NCBI GenBank assembly: GCA_020859845.1
Contig: JAJBVL010000106.1
Span: forward strand, 1-47,158
DNA from: Bacteroidales bacterium
GTDB lineage: Bacteria; Bacteroidota; Bacteroidia; Bacteroidales; Muribaculaceae
DNA: 47,158 bases
Direction: 5' to 3'
Every line of letters begins with the position of its first letter. Positions within the stretch are counted from its first letter, which is position 1. Positions 16,297 to 25,481 of this stretch are shown piece by piece. Under the pieces are notes generated by a model. It did no database searches and was not told where the DNA came from. It worked only from the letters and a program-made list of their open reading frames with translations. The translations under genes were made by a program, and so were the position numbers.

Positions 16297-18624
16297 ATGA
16301 TTAAAAACCTCGTCATCGTTGAGTCGCCAGCAAAAGCTAAAACAATAGAGAAATTTCTTGGCAAGGACTATAAAGTGATGTCAAGCTATGGCCACATACG
16401 CGACCTTAGCAAGAAAGGCATCAGTATTGAGAAAGGCAACGACATAACGCCTATCTACGAAGTGCCAGCTGAGAAAGCATCATTGGTGCGCGAACTCAAA
16501 GCTGCAGCCAAGGATGCCCAGACAATATGGCTCGCCTCCGATGAAGACCGTGAGGGAGAAGCCATAGCATGGCACCTCTCAGAAGTGCTTGGGCTTGATC
16601 CTAAGACTACGAAGCGCATAGTGTTTCACGAGATCACCAAGGATGCTATCCTCTACGCTATTGCCCATCCACGCGCCATAGACCTCAACCGAGTGGATGC
16701 TCAGCAGGCGCGCCGTGTGCTTGACCGTATCGTGGGATTTGAGCTCTCGCCAGTGCTTTGGAAGAAAATTAAGCCGGCTCTGTCGGCAGGACGTGTGCAG
16801 TCGGTGGCTGTCAGGCTTATCGTGGAGCGCGAAAACGAGATAAAGGAGTTTAAGAGCGAACCCTATTTTCGTGTAAATGGAGTGTTTGCCACCGCATCTG
16901 GTCGCGATGTGAAGGCCGAGCTTTCCACGCGCCTACCAACCTCCGCAGCCACTAAGGCCTTTCTCGATGATTGCGCCAAGGCAACATTTGAGGTCACTGA
17001 TGTCAATGTCAAGCCTTTGAAGAAAAGTCCTGTGGCTCCATTTACTACCTCTACACTTCAACAGGAGGCCTCGCGCAAACTGGGCTTCACGGTGGCTCAG
17101 ACGATGATGGTGGCACAGCGTCTCTACGAGGCTGGACATATTACCTATATGCGTACCGACTCGGTCAATCTTTCTCAGTTGGCCCTCAATGCTATAGCCA
17201 AGGAGATTACCACCAACATTGGTCCCGAGTATCTCCACGAGCGCCATTTCCACACCTCATCAAAGGGGGCCCAGGAAGCCCATGAAGCTATCCGTCCCAC
17301 CTATATTGATAAAGCCACAATCGACGGCTCTCAGCAAGAGCAGCGACTCTACACCCTGATCCGCCGTCGCACGATAGCCTCCCAGATGGCCGATGCAGAG
17401 ATTGAGAAGACTACCGTCGACATCCAACCATCTACCCGCCCAGAACACTTCACTGTGAGCGGAGAGGTGATAAAGTTTGATGGTTTCTTGAGGGTATATA
17501 TGGAAAGCAGCGATGATGTCCTCGACGAAAGTCAGGAGCCTTCGCTTCCACCACTGGCCGTAGGTGATAGAGTAGATGCAGCGGCTATAACTGGTACTGA
17601 ACGCTTCACCCAACATCCACCACGCTACACTGAGGCTACACTCGTAAAGAAAATGGAGGAGCTGGGCATCGGGCGTCCCTCGACCTATGCTCCCACTATC
17701 TCTACAATCCAAAATCGCGAGTATATAGTGAAGGGTGACCGCCCAGGAGAGGAACGCCAATATCAAGTGATGACCCTCAAAGACGGCAAAATATCAGTGG
17801 ATACCCGCACCGAGACCGTGGGCAGCGACAAGGGAAAACTCATACCGACAGATATTGGTACCGTGGTGAATCAATTCTTGACAGAATACTTTCCCAACGT
17901 GCTCGACTACAATTTCACAGCCGATATCGAAGAGCGATTTGACGCCATTGCAGATGGCACCACTCCTTGGCATTCGGAGATTACCCACTTCTACGACGTG
18001 TTTCACCCCGAAGTGGTGAAAGCCGACGAGACGCGCCTCGACCATAAGGTGGGAGAGCGTATCCTTGGCATAGATCCTGAATCGGGCAAGAGAGTGTCCG
18101 TGAAGATAGGTCGCTTTGGGCCTGTGGTGCAGATTGGAGATGCTGAGGATGAAGAGAAGCCTCGCTTTGCCTCGCTGCGCAAGGAGCAAAGCGTCTACGA
18201 CATCTCGCTTGAAGAGGCTTTGAAACTCTTTGACCTTCCACGCACTCTTGGCCAGTATCAAGACAAGACAGTGACGGCCGCTATAGGACGTTTTGGGCCC
18301 TACATTCGCCATGATGGGAAGTTTGTGTCAATCCCCAAGGATATGTCACCCCTCACCATTACCCTTGAAGAGGCAATTCAACTCATCGAGGCAAAGCGCG
18401 AGGCTGATAAAAAGAAGCTGGTAAGGACCTTTGAGGAAGATCCGGATATGCAGATCCTCAACGGCCGCTTTGGAGTGTATATCTCTTACAAAAAAAGCAA
18501 CTATAAAATACCGAAGAACGTTGCCGATCCTGCAGCGCTAACCTTTGAAGACTGCCAGAAGCTCATCCAGGAGCAAGATGCAGCGCCAAAGAAGCCTTCG
18601 CGGCGATTCTCGAAGAAAAAATAG
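16297..18624 (+). CDS. topA: DNA topoisomerase I (type IA)
   Basis: TopA relaxes negative supercoils by a transient 5'-phosphotyrosine break. The 775 residues hold the N-terminal TOPRIM domain (VIVESPAKAKTIEKFLG and the acidic SDEDREGEAIAWHL), the catalytic Tyr284 in ITYMRTDS, and C-terminal Topo_C_Rpt-type repeats with the recurring GRFGP and GRFGVYI motifs. It ends in a Lys/Arg-rich tail (KKPSRRFSKKK). Classical Cys4 zinc fingers are not seen. The pseudouridine synthase gene starts 5 nt after the stop. Confidence 0.96.
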   Translation: MIKNLVIVESPAKAKTIEKFLGKDYKVMSSYGHIRDLSKKGISIEKGNDITPIYEVPAEKASLVRELKAAAKDAQTIWLASDEDREGEAIAWHLSEVLGLDPKTTKRIVFHEITKDAILYAIAHPRAIDLNRVDAQQARRVLDRIVGFELSPVLWKKIKPALSAGRVQSVAVRLIVERENEIKEFKSEPYFRVNGVFATASGRDVKAELSTRLPTSAATKAFLDDCAKATFEVTDVNVKPLKKSPVAPFTTSTLQQEASRKLGFTVAQTMMVAQRLYEAGHITYMRTDSVNLSQLALNAIAKEITTNIGPEYLHERHFHTSSKGAQEAHEAIRPTYIDKATIDGSQQEQRLYTLIRRRTIASQMADAEIEKTTVDIQPSTRPEHFTVSGEVIKFDGFLRVYMESSDDVLDESQEPSLPPLAVGDRVDAAAITGTERFTQHPPRYTEATLVKKMEELGIGRPSTYAPTISTIQNREYIVKGDRPGEERQYQVMTLKDGKISVDTRTETVGSDKGKLIPTDIGTVVNQFLTEYFPNVLDYNFTADIEERFDAIADGTTPWHSEITHFYDVFHPEVVKADETRLDHKVGERILGIDPESGKRVSVKIGRFGPVVQIGDAEDEEKPRFASLRKEQSVYDISLEEALKLFDLPRTLGQYQDKTVTAAIGRFGPYIRHDGKFVSIPKDMSPLTITLEEAIQLIEAKREADKKKLVRTFEEDPDMQILNGRFGVYISYKKSNYKIPKNVADPAALTFEDCQKLIQEQDAAPKKPSRRFSKKK

Positions 18625-18628
18625 CATT

Positions 18629-19558
18629 ATGGCAAGAAAAGCTCTCAATCATAAGCCAGGAGCGGAGCGTCAGGGCTTTGTCCCCGACAAAATAGAGACC
18701 TATCCCGTAGGGTCAGAGACTACGCTTATGGAATTTCTCCAGCAGTCGATGCCCCAGCGCAATCGCACTACCGTAAAGGAACTGCTGCGCCACAACCAGG
18801 TGGCGATCAACGGGGTCCCTACCCGACAGTTTGACACGCCGCTTAAGGAGGGCGACGAGGTGAAGGTCAACCTTACACGCGAATTTCGCGTATTCTACCA
18901 TCGACGCTTGCAGCTGCTCTATGAGGACGACGATATAATAGTGGTCAACAAGGGCTATGGCCTGCTGTCGATGGGCACCGACAAGGTGAAGGAAGGTACC
19001 GCCTACTCTATCCTTCGCGACTACGTGAAATGGAGCAACCCTCAGAACAAGCTCTTCATAATACATCGCCTCGACCGCGACACCTCGGGCCTCATGATGT
19101 TTGCCAAGACTCAGGAGGCAAAGGAGAAGATGCAACACAACTGGAATAATATGGTGCTCGAGCGCAAGTATCTTGCCGTGGTGGAAGGGGGAGCTCCCGA
19201 CCCTGAAGAAGGCTCGGTGAGGAGCTATCTTGCTGAAAATTCGCGCTACGAGGTGTATTCCACCGACAATCCTGAGGAGGGGCAGCTCGCCGTCACTCGC
19301 TATAAGACCTTGAAGAAAAACAAGGATTATGCCTTGATGGAAGTACAACTCGACACAGGCCGAAAAAATCAGATACGTGTCCATATGAAGGACCTGGGTC
19401 ATCCCATAGCTGGCGATCGCCGATATGGAGGCCATGTCTCCCCTATCCACCGCTTGGCTCTTCACGCTCAGACGTTACGCTTTGCTCATCCCATCACTCG
19501 CAAGCAGATGAGCTTCTCCACCCCGGTGCCTCAAGCCTTTCTAAAACTGGTTCACTAA
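18629..19558 (+). CDS. RluA-family rRNA/tRNA pseudouridine synthase
   Basis: With the ATG at 18629 the protein has 309 residues. The frame extends upstream into topA but without need. An N-terminal S4-like RNA-binding segment (about 20-75, VKELLRHNQVAINGVPTRQF) precedes the catalytic domain, with the nucleophilic Asp149 in IHRLDRDTSGLM and the later GRKNQIRVHM and HPIAGDRRYGG motifs. The family isomerises uridines in 23S rRNA or tRNA, and the exact target (RluC, RluD or other) is not decided by the sequence. The topA-synthase-U32 order suggests one transcript (5 and 11 nt gaps). Confidence 0.9.
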   Translation: MARKALNHKPGAERQGFVPDKIETYPVGSETTLMEFLQQSMPQRNRTTVKELLRHNQVAINGVPTRQFDTPLKEGDEVKVNLTREFRVFYHRRLQLLYEDDDIIVVNKGYGLLSMGTDKVKEGTAYSILRDYVKWSNPQNKLFIIHRLDRDTSGLMMFAKTQEAKEKMQHNWNNMVLERKYLAVVEGGAPDPEEGSVRSYLAENSRYEVYSTDNPEEGQLAVTRYKTLKKNKDYALMEVQLDTGRKNQIRVHMKDLGHPIAGDRRYGGHVSPIHRLALHAQTLRFAHPITRKQMSFSTPVPQAFLKLVH

Positions 19559-19569
19559 TCCCCATTATT

Positions 19570-21450
19570 ATGCCTTCATCTCCGGCCCCACGTAAGATAG
19601 AGCTTTTAGCACCGGCACGCGACGCCTCTACGGCTATCGAAGCCATCCTTCATGGGGCTGATGCGGTATATATTGGGGGGCCAGCCTTTGGGGCGAGAGC
19701 CTCAGCCACCAACACCCTTGACGACATCAGCCGCGTGGTGGAGTGTGCTCACCCTTTCAGAGCCAAAGTCTACGCTACACTCAACACCATCATCTATGAG
19801 CATGAACTTGCCGAGGCCGAGCGGCTCGTTAAGGAGTATTATCGTCGAGGGGTTGATGCCCTAATAGTGCAAGACCTGGGGGTGTTGCGTCTCGACATCC
19901 CTCCTATTGCTTTGCATGCCAGCACACAGTGTGATATCCGCACACCCGAGAAAGCGCGCTTCTTGCAGGATGTAGGCTTCTCACAATTGGTGATAGCGCG
20001 CGAACTATCGCTACAAGAGACCGAGCAGATATGTCAGGCTGTAAGCGTGCCGGTTGAGGTCTTTATCCATGGGGCGCTATGTGTCAGCTATAGCGGCGAC
20101 TGCCAAGCCAGTTGCTTAACGCGCGGTCGCAGCGCCAACCGCGGAGAGTGTGCTCAGCTATGCCGATTGCCTTACACCCTACGCGATGGCTCAGGGAGAG
20201 TGGTGATGAAAGACAGCCACCTGTTGTCGCTGCGCGATCTTAATCGTTCGGCGCTTATCCACGAGCTCCTCCACGCTGGGGTCTCTTCATTTAAGATTGA
20301 GGGGCGCCTGAAGGATGCTGGCTATGTGAAGAATGTAGTGGCCGCCTATCGGCGTATTATCGACGACGCCATAGCCCAAGAGCCTCATATTTATGAGCGC
20401 TCATCCTATGGCTCCTCTACAATAACCTTTACCCCAAACCTCGAGAAGAGTTTCAATCGCGGATTTACCACTTATTTTACCACCAATAAAACCACCAGCT
20501 CAGGAATGGCTTCGCTGGCCACCCCTAAGTGGCAAGGCGAGAAAGTGGGGCGCATACAACGCGCCACTCCTCGCTATCTACTTGCCACCCTAACCCAGCC
20601 GCTTGCCAATGGCGACGGTCTAGGCTACTTTGACCCCGAGGGCCGTTACTGCGGCTTTAGGCTCAACCGAGTGGATGGCAACCGACTGTTTCCTGCCACC
20701 GCGGTCAATCCTCCAGTGGGTGCAGTGTTGTATCGCAATCACGACAAGGAGTGGCAACAGCGACTGCAAGGACCTACAGCACAGCGTCGGCTCAAACTCA
20801 CCCTCACGCTGAAGAGATGTGGCTGGGGCATTGCGTTGATAGCCGAGGATGAACGTGGTTGCCGCGTTTCTGTAGATAGAGAGATAGAGTATCAGCAGGC
20901 CAAGCAGCCTCAAGAGGAGGCACGGCGCGATGCTCTGTCAAAGACTGGAGGCACCATCTATGAAGTGACCTCCGTCACCGATATAGCAGGCAATCTCTTT
21001 ATTCCTATCAGCACGATCAGCTCGCTCCGACGCGAATGTCTGGAGGCCCTTGACAGGGTTGCTCAGGCCCTGTATCCCTACGATTACCGATTGCCGGAGA
21101 AGATGGAGGCTACCCTTAAAGAAGGAGCTAAAGAAACCAGGCTCACGTATCACGACAACGTGTCAAACAGCCGTGCCAGCGATTTCTATCGCGACCATGG
21201 TGCTCGGGAGATTCAGCCAGCCTTGGAAGTGATTAAGGCTTCCGACGCGCCTCGCGGACCATTGACCGTCATGACCACTCGCTATTGCCTTCGCCGAGAG
21301 CTGGGCCATTGCCTGAAGACCCCTCAGGGACGTGAATGGCCAGAGCCTCTCACCCTCCAAGGCGACAACGATGAGTTTTTGCTCCGATTCGACTGCAAAA
21401 AGTGTCAGATGCACGTGGATACGCTTGCACGAATGAAGAAAACTCCTTAA
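19570..21450 (+). CDS. Peptidase U32 family protein (RlhA-like)
   Basis: The 626-residue protein has the U32 TIM-barrel domain starting with IELLAPARDASTAIEAILHG and the signature EVFIHGALCVSYSGDCQAS, followed by further Cys residues (SCLTRGRSANRGECAQLCR) that bind an iron-sulfur cluster in relatives. The second half holds the collagenase-associated DUF3656-type region, and the last 40 residues have CxxC (KKCQ) motifs. E. coli RlhA, the closest known architecture, hydroxylates C2501 of 23S rRNA, so an RNA-modifying role is more likely than proteolysis. The neighbouring pseudouridine synthase fits rRNA modification. Confidence 0.87.
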   Translation: MPSSPAPRKIELLAPARDASTAIEAILHGADAVYIGGPAFGARASATNTLDDISRVVECAHPFRAKVYATLNTIIYEHELAEAERLVKEYYRRGVDALIVQDLGVLRLDIPPIALHASTQCDIRTPEKARFLQDVGFSQLVIARELSLQETEQICQAVSVPVEVFIHGALCVSYSGDCQASCLTRGRSANRGECAQLCRLPYTLRDGSGRVVMKDSHLLSLRDLNRSALIHELLHAGVSSFKIEGRLKDAGYVKNVVAAYRRIIDDAIAQEPHIYERSSYGSSTITFTPNLEKSFNRGFTTYFTTNKTTSSGMASLATPKWQGEKVGRIQRATPRYLLATLTQPLANGDGLGYFDPEGRYCGFRLNRVDGNRLFPATAVNPPVGAVLYRNHDKEWQQRLQGPTAQRRLKLTLTLKRCGWGIALIAEDERGCRVSVDREIEYQQAKQPQEEARRDALSKTGGTIYEVTSVTDIAGNLFIPISTISSLRRECLEALDRVAQALYPYDYRLPEKMEATLKEGAKETRLTYHDNVSNSRASDFYRDHGAREIQPALEVIKASDAPRGPLTVMTTRYCLRRELGHCLKTPQGREWPEPLTLQGDNDEFLLRFDCKKCQMHVDTLARMKKTP

Positions 21451-21455
21451 ATTTG
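21424..21455 (+). promoter_or_regulatory. Promoter of galE inside the end of the U32 gene
   Basis: CTTG (21424-21427), 20 nt, TAAATTTG (21448-21455). It overlaps the U32 stop codon and lies 39 nt before galE. Confidence 0.6.
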
Positions 21456-21494
21456 CACATCCTCATCACATAAAAATCTAACACCCCCTTCATT

Positions 21495-22532
21495 ATGAAA
21501 AAAGACAGGATTTTAGTTACCGGCGGTACGGGCTATATCGGCTCGCATACCGTGGTGGAGCTCCAGCAGGCTGGCTATCCCGTAGTGATTATCGACAATC
21601 TCTCCAATAGCAATCGCGATGTGCTCGACGGCATTGAGCGTATCACTGGCCAGCGCCCTGACTTTGTTGAGGCCGACTGCACCGACCTTGACGCTCTCAA
21701 GAAGCTTTTTGCCGATTATCCCGACATCCGTGGTATCATCAACTTTGCCGCCAGTAAGGCTGTTGGCGAATCGATGCAGAAGCCTATCCTGTATTATCGC
21801 AACAACCTCAATACCCTCATGAATCTCTTGGAGCTTATGCCCCCAAATCATGTGAAGGGTATAGTGTTCTCCTCTTCTTGCACCGTCTATGGCGAGCCCG
21901 ATGTCAATCCCGTCACCGAGCAGAGCCCCATTAAGAAGGCCACCTCGCCTTATGGCAACACCAAGCAGATCTCCGAGGAGATTATCACCGACGTGATCAA
22001 CGCTGGCGCTCCTATCAAGAGCGTTATTCTACGCTACTTCAACCCCGTAGGGGCTCATCCCTCGGCTGAGATAGGCGAGCTTCCAAATGGAGTGCCTCAA
22101 AACCTTATCCCCTTCGTGACCCAGACTGCTATGGGTATCCGCAAGGAGCTCAGCGTGTTTGGCGACGACTACAACACCCCCGACGGCTCTTGTATCCGCG
22201 ACTACATCAACGTTGTCGACCTGGCCAAGGCTCACGTGATTGCCATTGAGCGTATGCTTGAAGACAAGAGCGAGGCTAAAATCGAAATCTTCAACCTTGG
22301 CACTGGCGTAGGCCTCTCGGTGAAGGAGCTTATCGCCGCATTTGAACGTGCCACAGGTGTCAAGGTGCCTCACAAGATTGTGGGTCGTCGCTCGGGAGAT
22401 ATCGAGAAGGTTTGGGCCAACCCTACGTATGCCAACACCGTGCTTGGTTGGAAGGCTGAAACACCTATCGATGACACAATGCGTTCGGCGTGGGCTTGGC
22501 AAGTGCGCCTCCGCGAGCGTGGCATAATGTAA
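21495..22532 (+). CDS. galE: UDP-glucose 4-epimerase
   Basis: GalE interconverts UDP-glucose and UDP-galactose (or the GlcNAc forms) with bound NAD. The 345 residues show the nucleotide motif GGTGYIGSH near the start, the catalytic SSSCTVYG region and the Tyr153/Lys157 pair (YGNTK). The later GTGVGLSV and GRRSGDIEKVWA motifs are typical of GalE. It has its own promoter. DUF4105 begins 3 nt after the stop, so at least part of the downstream set can be cotranscribed. Confidence 0.95.
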   Translation: MKKDRILVTGGTGYIGSHTVVELQQAGYPVVIIDNLSNSNRDVLDGIERITGQRPDFVEADCTDLDALKKLFADYPDIRGIINFAASKAVGESMQKPILYYRNNLNTLMNLLELMPPNHVKGIVFSSSCTVYGEPDVNPVTEQSPIKKATSPYGNTKQISEEIITDVINAGAPIKSVILRYFNPVGAHPSAEIGELPNGVPQNLIPFVTQTAMGIRKELSVFGDDYNTPDGSCIRDYINVVDLAKAHVIAIERMLEDKSEAKIEIFNLGTGVGLSVKELIAAFERATGVKVPHKIVGRRSGDIEKVWANPTYANTVLGWKAETPIDDTMRSAWAWQVRLRERGIM

Positions 22533-22535
22533 ACA

Positions 22536-23819
22536 ATGAATCCACAACATATCTACATATGGCGTATAGCGACGATGCTTGCATTGTCGCTATACTCTTT
22601 TCTACCAGCCTGGGGGCAGCAGACTCCCGACGATTGCATCGCTCCCTCAACTGCCCCCTATCAGATAAGCCTTATCACCTGTGCTCCAGGCCAAGAGATT
22701 TACCAGCTCGAAGGTCATTCGGGCTTACGCATCCAAGGCGAAGACGTCGACGTGGTGGCTAATTGGGGACTATTCGACTTCGATTCACCAGGATTTGTCT
22801 ACCGTTTCACTAAGGGTGAGACCGACTATTGTGTGGGCGTGGCTCCTACCCCTGCTTTTCTATATCCTTATAAGCGCGAGGGGCGAAAAGTGGTGGAGCA
22901 AGTGCTTAACCTCACACCGGAGCAGGCCATAAAGGTGGTGAAGCTCGTGGAGCGCAATCTTGAGCCTGCCAACCGTGTGTATCGCTACAACTATGTGAAG
23001 GACAACTGTGCTACACGCCCGTGGCTCCTCGTGCAGAAAGCTTTGGCCCCTGACACTATTGTTGTGATCCGGTATCCTGAAGTGACCGATTCAGGCCGCG
23101 AGTTGACATTTCGCAACGTTATGCGTCATTACCATGCTCATTACCCATGGTATCAATTTGGTATCGACTTGGCACTTGGCAGCGGCATCGACTATCCCTT
23201 GGCTCCCGATGAGATAGCATTTGCGCCAGTAGCTCTTGAGCAGATGGCCGCCAACGCCATCGTAGCCTCTCAAGGCGAGATGAAGTATCCACTCGTCAAG
23301 GAGAGCATAGTGCTTGTGGAAGGCTCGGATAAGGAGATAGTGCTTCCCCCTACCCCCTTTATCTTTACGCCGTTGGCTGTTAGTATCTTGGTGCTCTTGA
23401 TAGTGGCTGGGGTCACTTATCGCGATGTGAAGCGCATACAGTCGTCGCGCTGGCTTGACTGTGTGCTCTTCTCTGTGTATGGCCTTGCTGGATGTGTGAT
23501 AGCCTTCTTGGTTTTTATCTCGGTCCACGAAGCAGCCTCGCCCAATCTCTTGCTCCTATGGCTCAATCCCTTCTGCTTGATAGTGACAGTGACTGTCTGG
23601 TTAAAAAAGGCAAGAAATTTTTTATTATGCTATCATTTTGCTAACTTTGCAGCTTTATTGGCGTTTGCCATCCTCTGGATGCTCTCGGAGCAGAGCGGCA
23701 ATTGGGCTTTCCTTCCATTAGTGCTTGCCGATGCCACCCGCTCCATGAGCTATATCTACATATATCGATGTCAAAGAAAACGAGACGTAACTTCCAAATA
23801 TCCCATAACCGAGCCATAG
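22536..23819 (+). CDS. DUF4105 domain protein with C-terminal membrane helices
   Basis: The 427-residue protein has a signal sequence (LALSLYSFLPAWGQ), then a DUF4105 domain (about 35-180), then a long hydrophobic C-terminal part with about four membrane helices (about 270-410). The domain contains a His in LEGHSGLRIQG and a Cys in YNYVKDNCATRP, the expected pair of a permuted papain-like (NlpC/P60-type) fold, so hydrolysis of a periplasmic peptide, lipid or amide bond is possible. It starts 3 nt after galE, and its last 52 nt overlap the next gene. No substrate is known to me. Confidence 0.8.
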   Translation: MNPQHIYIWRIATMLALSLYSFLPAWGQQTPDDCIAPSTAPYQISLITCAPGQEIYQLEGHSGLRIQGEDVDVVANWGLFDFDSPGFVYRFTKGETDYCVGVAPTPAFLYPYKREGRKVVEQVLNLTPEQAIKVVKLVERNLEPANRVYRYNYVKDNCATRPWLLVQKALAPDTIVVIRYPEVTDSGRELTFRNVMRHYHAHYPWYQFGIDLALGSGIDYPLAPDEIAFAPVALEQMAANAIVASQGEMKYPLVKESIVLVEGSDKEIVLPPTPFIFTPLAVSILVLLIVAGVTYRDVKRIQSSRWLDCVLFSVYGLAGCVIAFLVFISVHEAASPNLLLLWLNPFCLIVTVTVWLKKARNFLLCYHFANFAALLAFAILWMLSEQSGNWAFLPLVLADATRSMSYIYIYRCQRKRDVTSKYPITEP

Positions 23820-25414
23820 GCTTGGCGTGTGCAGCGCTAATAGGCCTTTATACCCCGGTGATGATGCCCACCACTGTTGCCGCCGACCATAAGTCGGCGC
23901 CCATGCGCCCAGGGCTGGTGGTAGGTATCATGGTGGAGGGGCTCAACGAAGACTATCTGCATCTACTCTACGACTACTTTGTCGACGACGGCTTCAAGCG
24001 TCTAATGGAGAATGGCGTCACCATTAGCAATATTGACTATGGGCCTGAAATAGACCCTACGGCCGCCGCTGCCATTATCTATACTGGGGCTTCGCCATCG
24101 GTCAATGGCATTCCTTCTAAGGACATATACAATGTGGAGCGACGCTTTGGCTCCGACGTGCTGCTTGATGAGACTACACTTGGCAATTTTACCGACGAGA
24201 CTTATTCTCCACGAGCCATCAAGGTGTCGACATTGGCCGATGAGATACGCCTCGACGCTGACGGCGTGGGGGGTGTCTACTCAATTGTCCCCAACCATCA
24301 GCAATCAATCATCTCGGCAGGACATGCCGGGAATAGCGCTGTGTGGATTACCGACCACACAGGTAAGTGGGCCACTACGACCTATTATAAGGATCTGCCA
24401 TCGCCCGTGGTGATGCGCAACTATCAGGCCCCTCTCACGGCCGTTATCGACACGGCCTCTTGGAGCCCATCGATGGAGCTCAGCTTTTATCCCGACGTGC
24501 CCGAGTATCGACGTCCCTACCCCTTTCGCCACACCTTTGGCCGCAAGGATGTTGACCGCTACAAAGCCTTTAAGTCATCGCCCGTGGCCAATCGCGAAGT
24601 GACGTCGCTGGCCATCGAGTATATCGAAAATCTTCAGCTTGGTAAGCGTGGGGTGATGGATCTCCTCAATCTTGGGTATGATCTTGACCCCTTTGCCTAT
24701 GGCAAGCTCCCCGACAATCGCGTGGAGACGATGGATAGCTACCTACGCCTTGACCGCGACCTCTCGCGCCTCTTCAAGGCTATCGACACCCGCGTGGGGA
24801 GCGACAAGGCTCTTATCTACGTAGTAGGACTCCCATCTCAACCCTCCTACAAGCTGGAAGATGAGAAATGGGCTATACCTACCGGCCAATTCTCCACACG
24901 CAAGGCCATGGCTTTGCTCAACGCCTACCTTATAGGGCTTTACGGCAACGGAGAATGGATCAACGGCTTTCACAACGGCAACTTTTACCTCAACACACCT
25001 CTGATACGCGAACGTGGCCTCGACGTGGTGATAGTACGCTCTGAGGCTGCCACCTTCTTGGCTAAGATGAGCGGCATAAGCGAGGTGTATACCATCGACG
25101 ACATCATTGCAGGCCGCGCTGGCGACAATGGCGTGGCTTTGCGACGCAATACCGACGCGGCTTCAGCCGGCGACTTGATAATCCGCGTCACCCCTGGCTG
25201 GGAGGTGCTCGACGATGCCATGGGTGGCCCTTCACGCGTGGCCAACGAAACCTTCTCGCCCTCTCCGGCATTTATCTTATGGCCGCCTTTGGAGCCAACG
25301 CAGATAGAAGAGACGGTAGATGCACGCGTACTGGCACCCTCTTTGGCACGACTATTGCGTATACGCTCTCCGAATGCAGCTAGCCTTCCTGCTTTACGCT
25401 TCAAGCAGCGGTAG
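23768..25414 (+). CDS. Alkaline phosphatase superfamily protein, probable pseudoenzyme
   Basis: From the ATG at 23768 (overlapping the end of the DUF4105 gene by 52 nt) the protein has 548 residues with an N-terminal hydrophobic export signal. Overall it resembles PafA-type secreted alkaline phosphatases: VVGIMVEGLNEDYLHLLYDY, IIYTGASPSVNGI, the YLRLDRDLSRLF helix, SAGDLIIRVTPGWEV and the C-terminal LAPSLARLLRI. However, the usual metal ligands are missing. Glu57 stands for the first Asp, the nucleophile loop TAPGHA reads TAAAA, and the DH pair and the later His motifs are absent. It is probably a non-catalytic or altered envelope protein. Confidence 0.8.
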   Translation: MSKKTRRNFQISHNRAIGLACAALIGLYTPVMMPTTVAADHKSAPMRPGLVVGIMVEGLNEDYLHLLYDYFVDDGFKRLMENGVTISNIDYGPEIDPTAAAAIIYTGASPSVNGIPSKDIYNVERRFGSDVLLDETTLGNFTDETYSPRAIKVSTLADEIRLDADGVGGVYSIVPNHQQSIISAGHAGNSAVWITDHTGKWATTTYYKDLPSPVVMRNYQAPLTAVIDTASWSPSMELSFYPDVPEYRRPYPFRHTFGRKDVDRYKAFKSSPVANREVTSLAIEYIENLQLGKRGVMDLLNLGYDLDPFAYGKLPDNRVETMDSYLRLDRDLSRLFKAIDTRVGSDKALIYVVGLPSQPSYKLEDEKWAIPTGQFSTRKAMALLNAYLIGLYGNGEWINGFHNGNFYLNTPLIRERGLDVVIVRSEAATFLAKMSGISEVYTIDDIIAGRAGDNGVALRRNTDAASAGDLIIRVTPGWEVLDDAMGGPSRVANETFSPSPAFILWPPLEPTQIEETVDARVLAPSLARLLRIRSPNAASLPALRFKQR

Positions 25415-25481
25415 TCACCGTCTACAAGAGATATTATATAACTTAACAACCATTTACCCCATCATACACCAAAACTAAACA

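Noticed and set aside
18713..19465. 250-codon minus-strand frame inside the pseudouridine synthase gene
   Set aside because: Antisense to the catalytic domain with HRLDRDTSG, no own motif.
19570..21450. Secreted collagenase reading of the U32 protein
   Set aside because: No signal peptide, and the Cys pattern and architecture fit the RNA-hydroxylating RlhA group.
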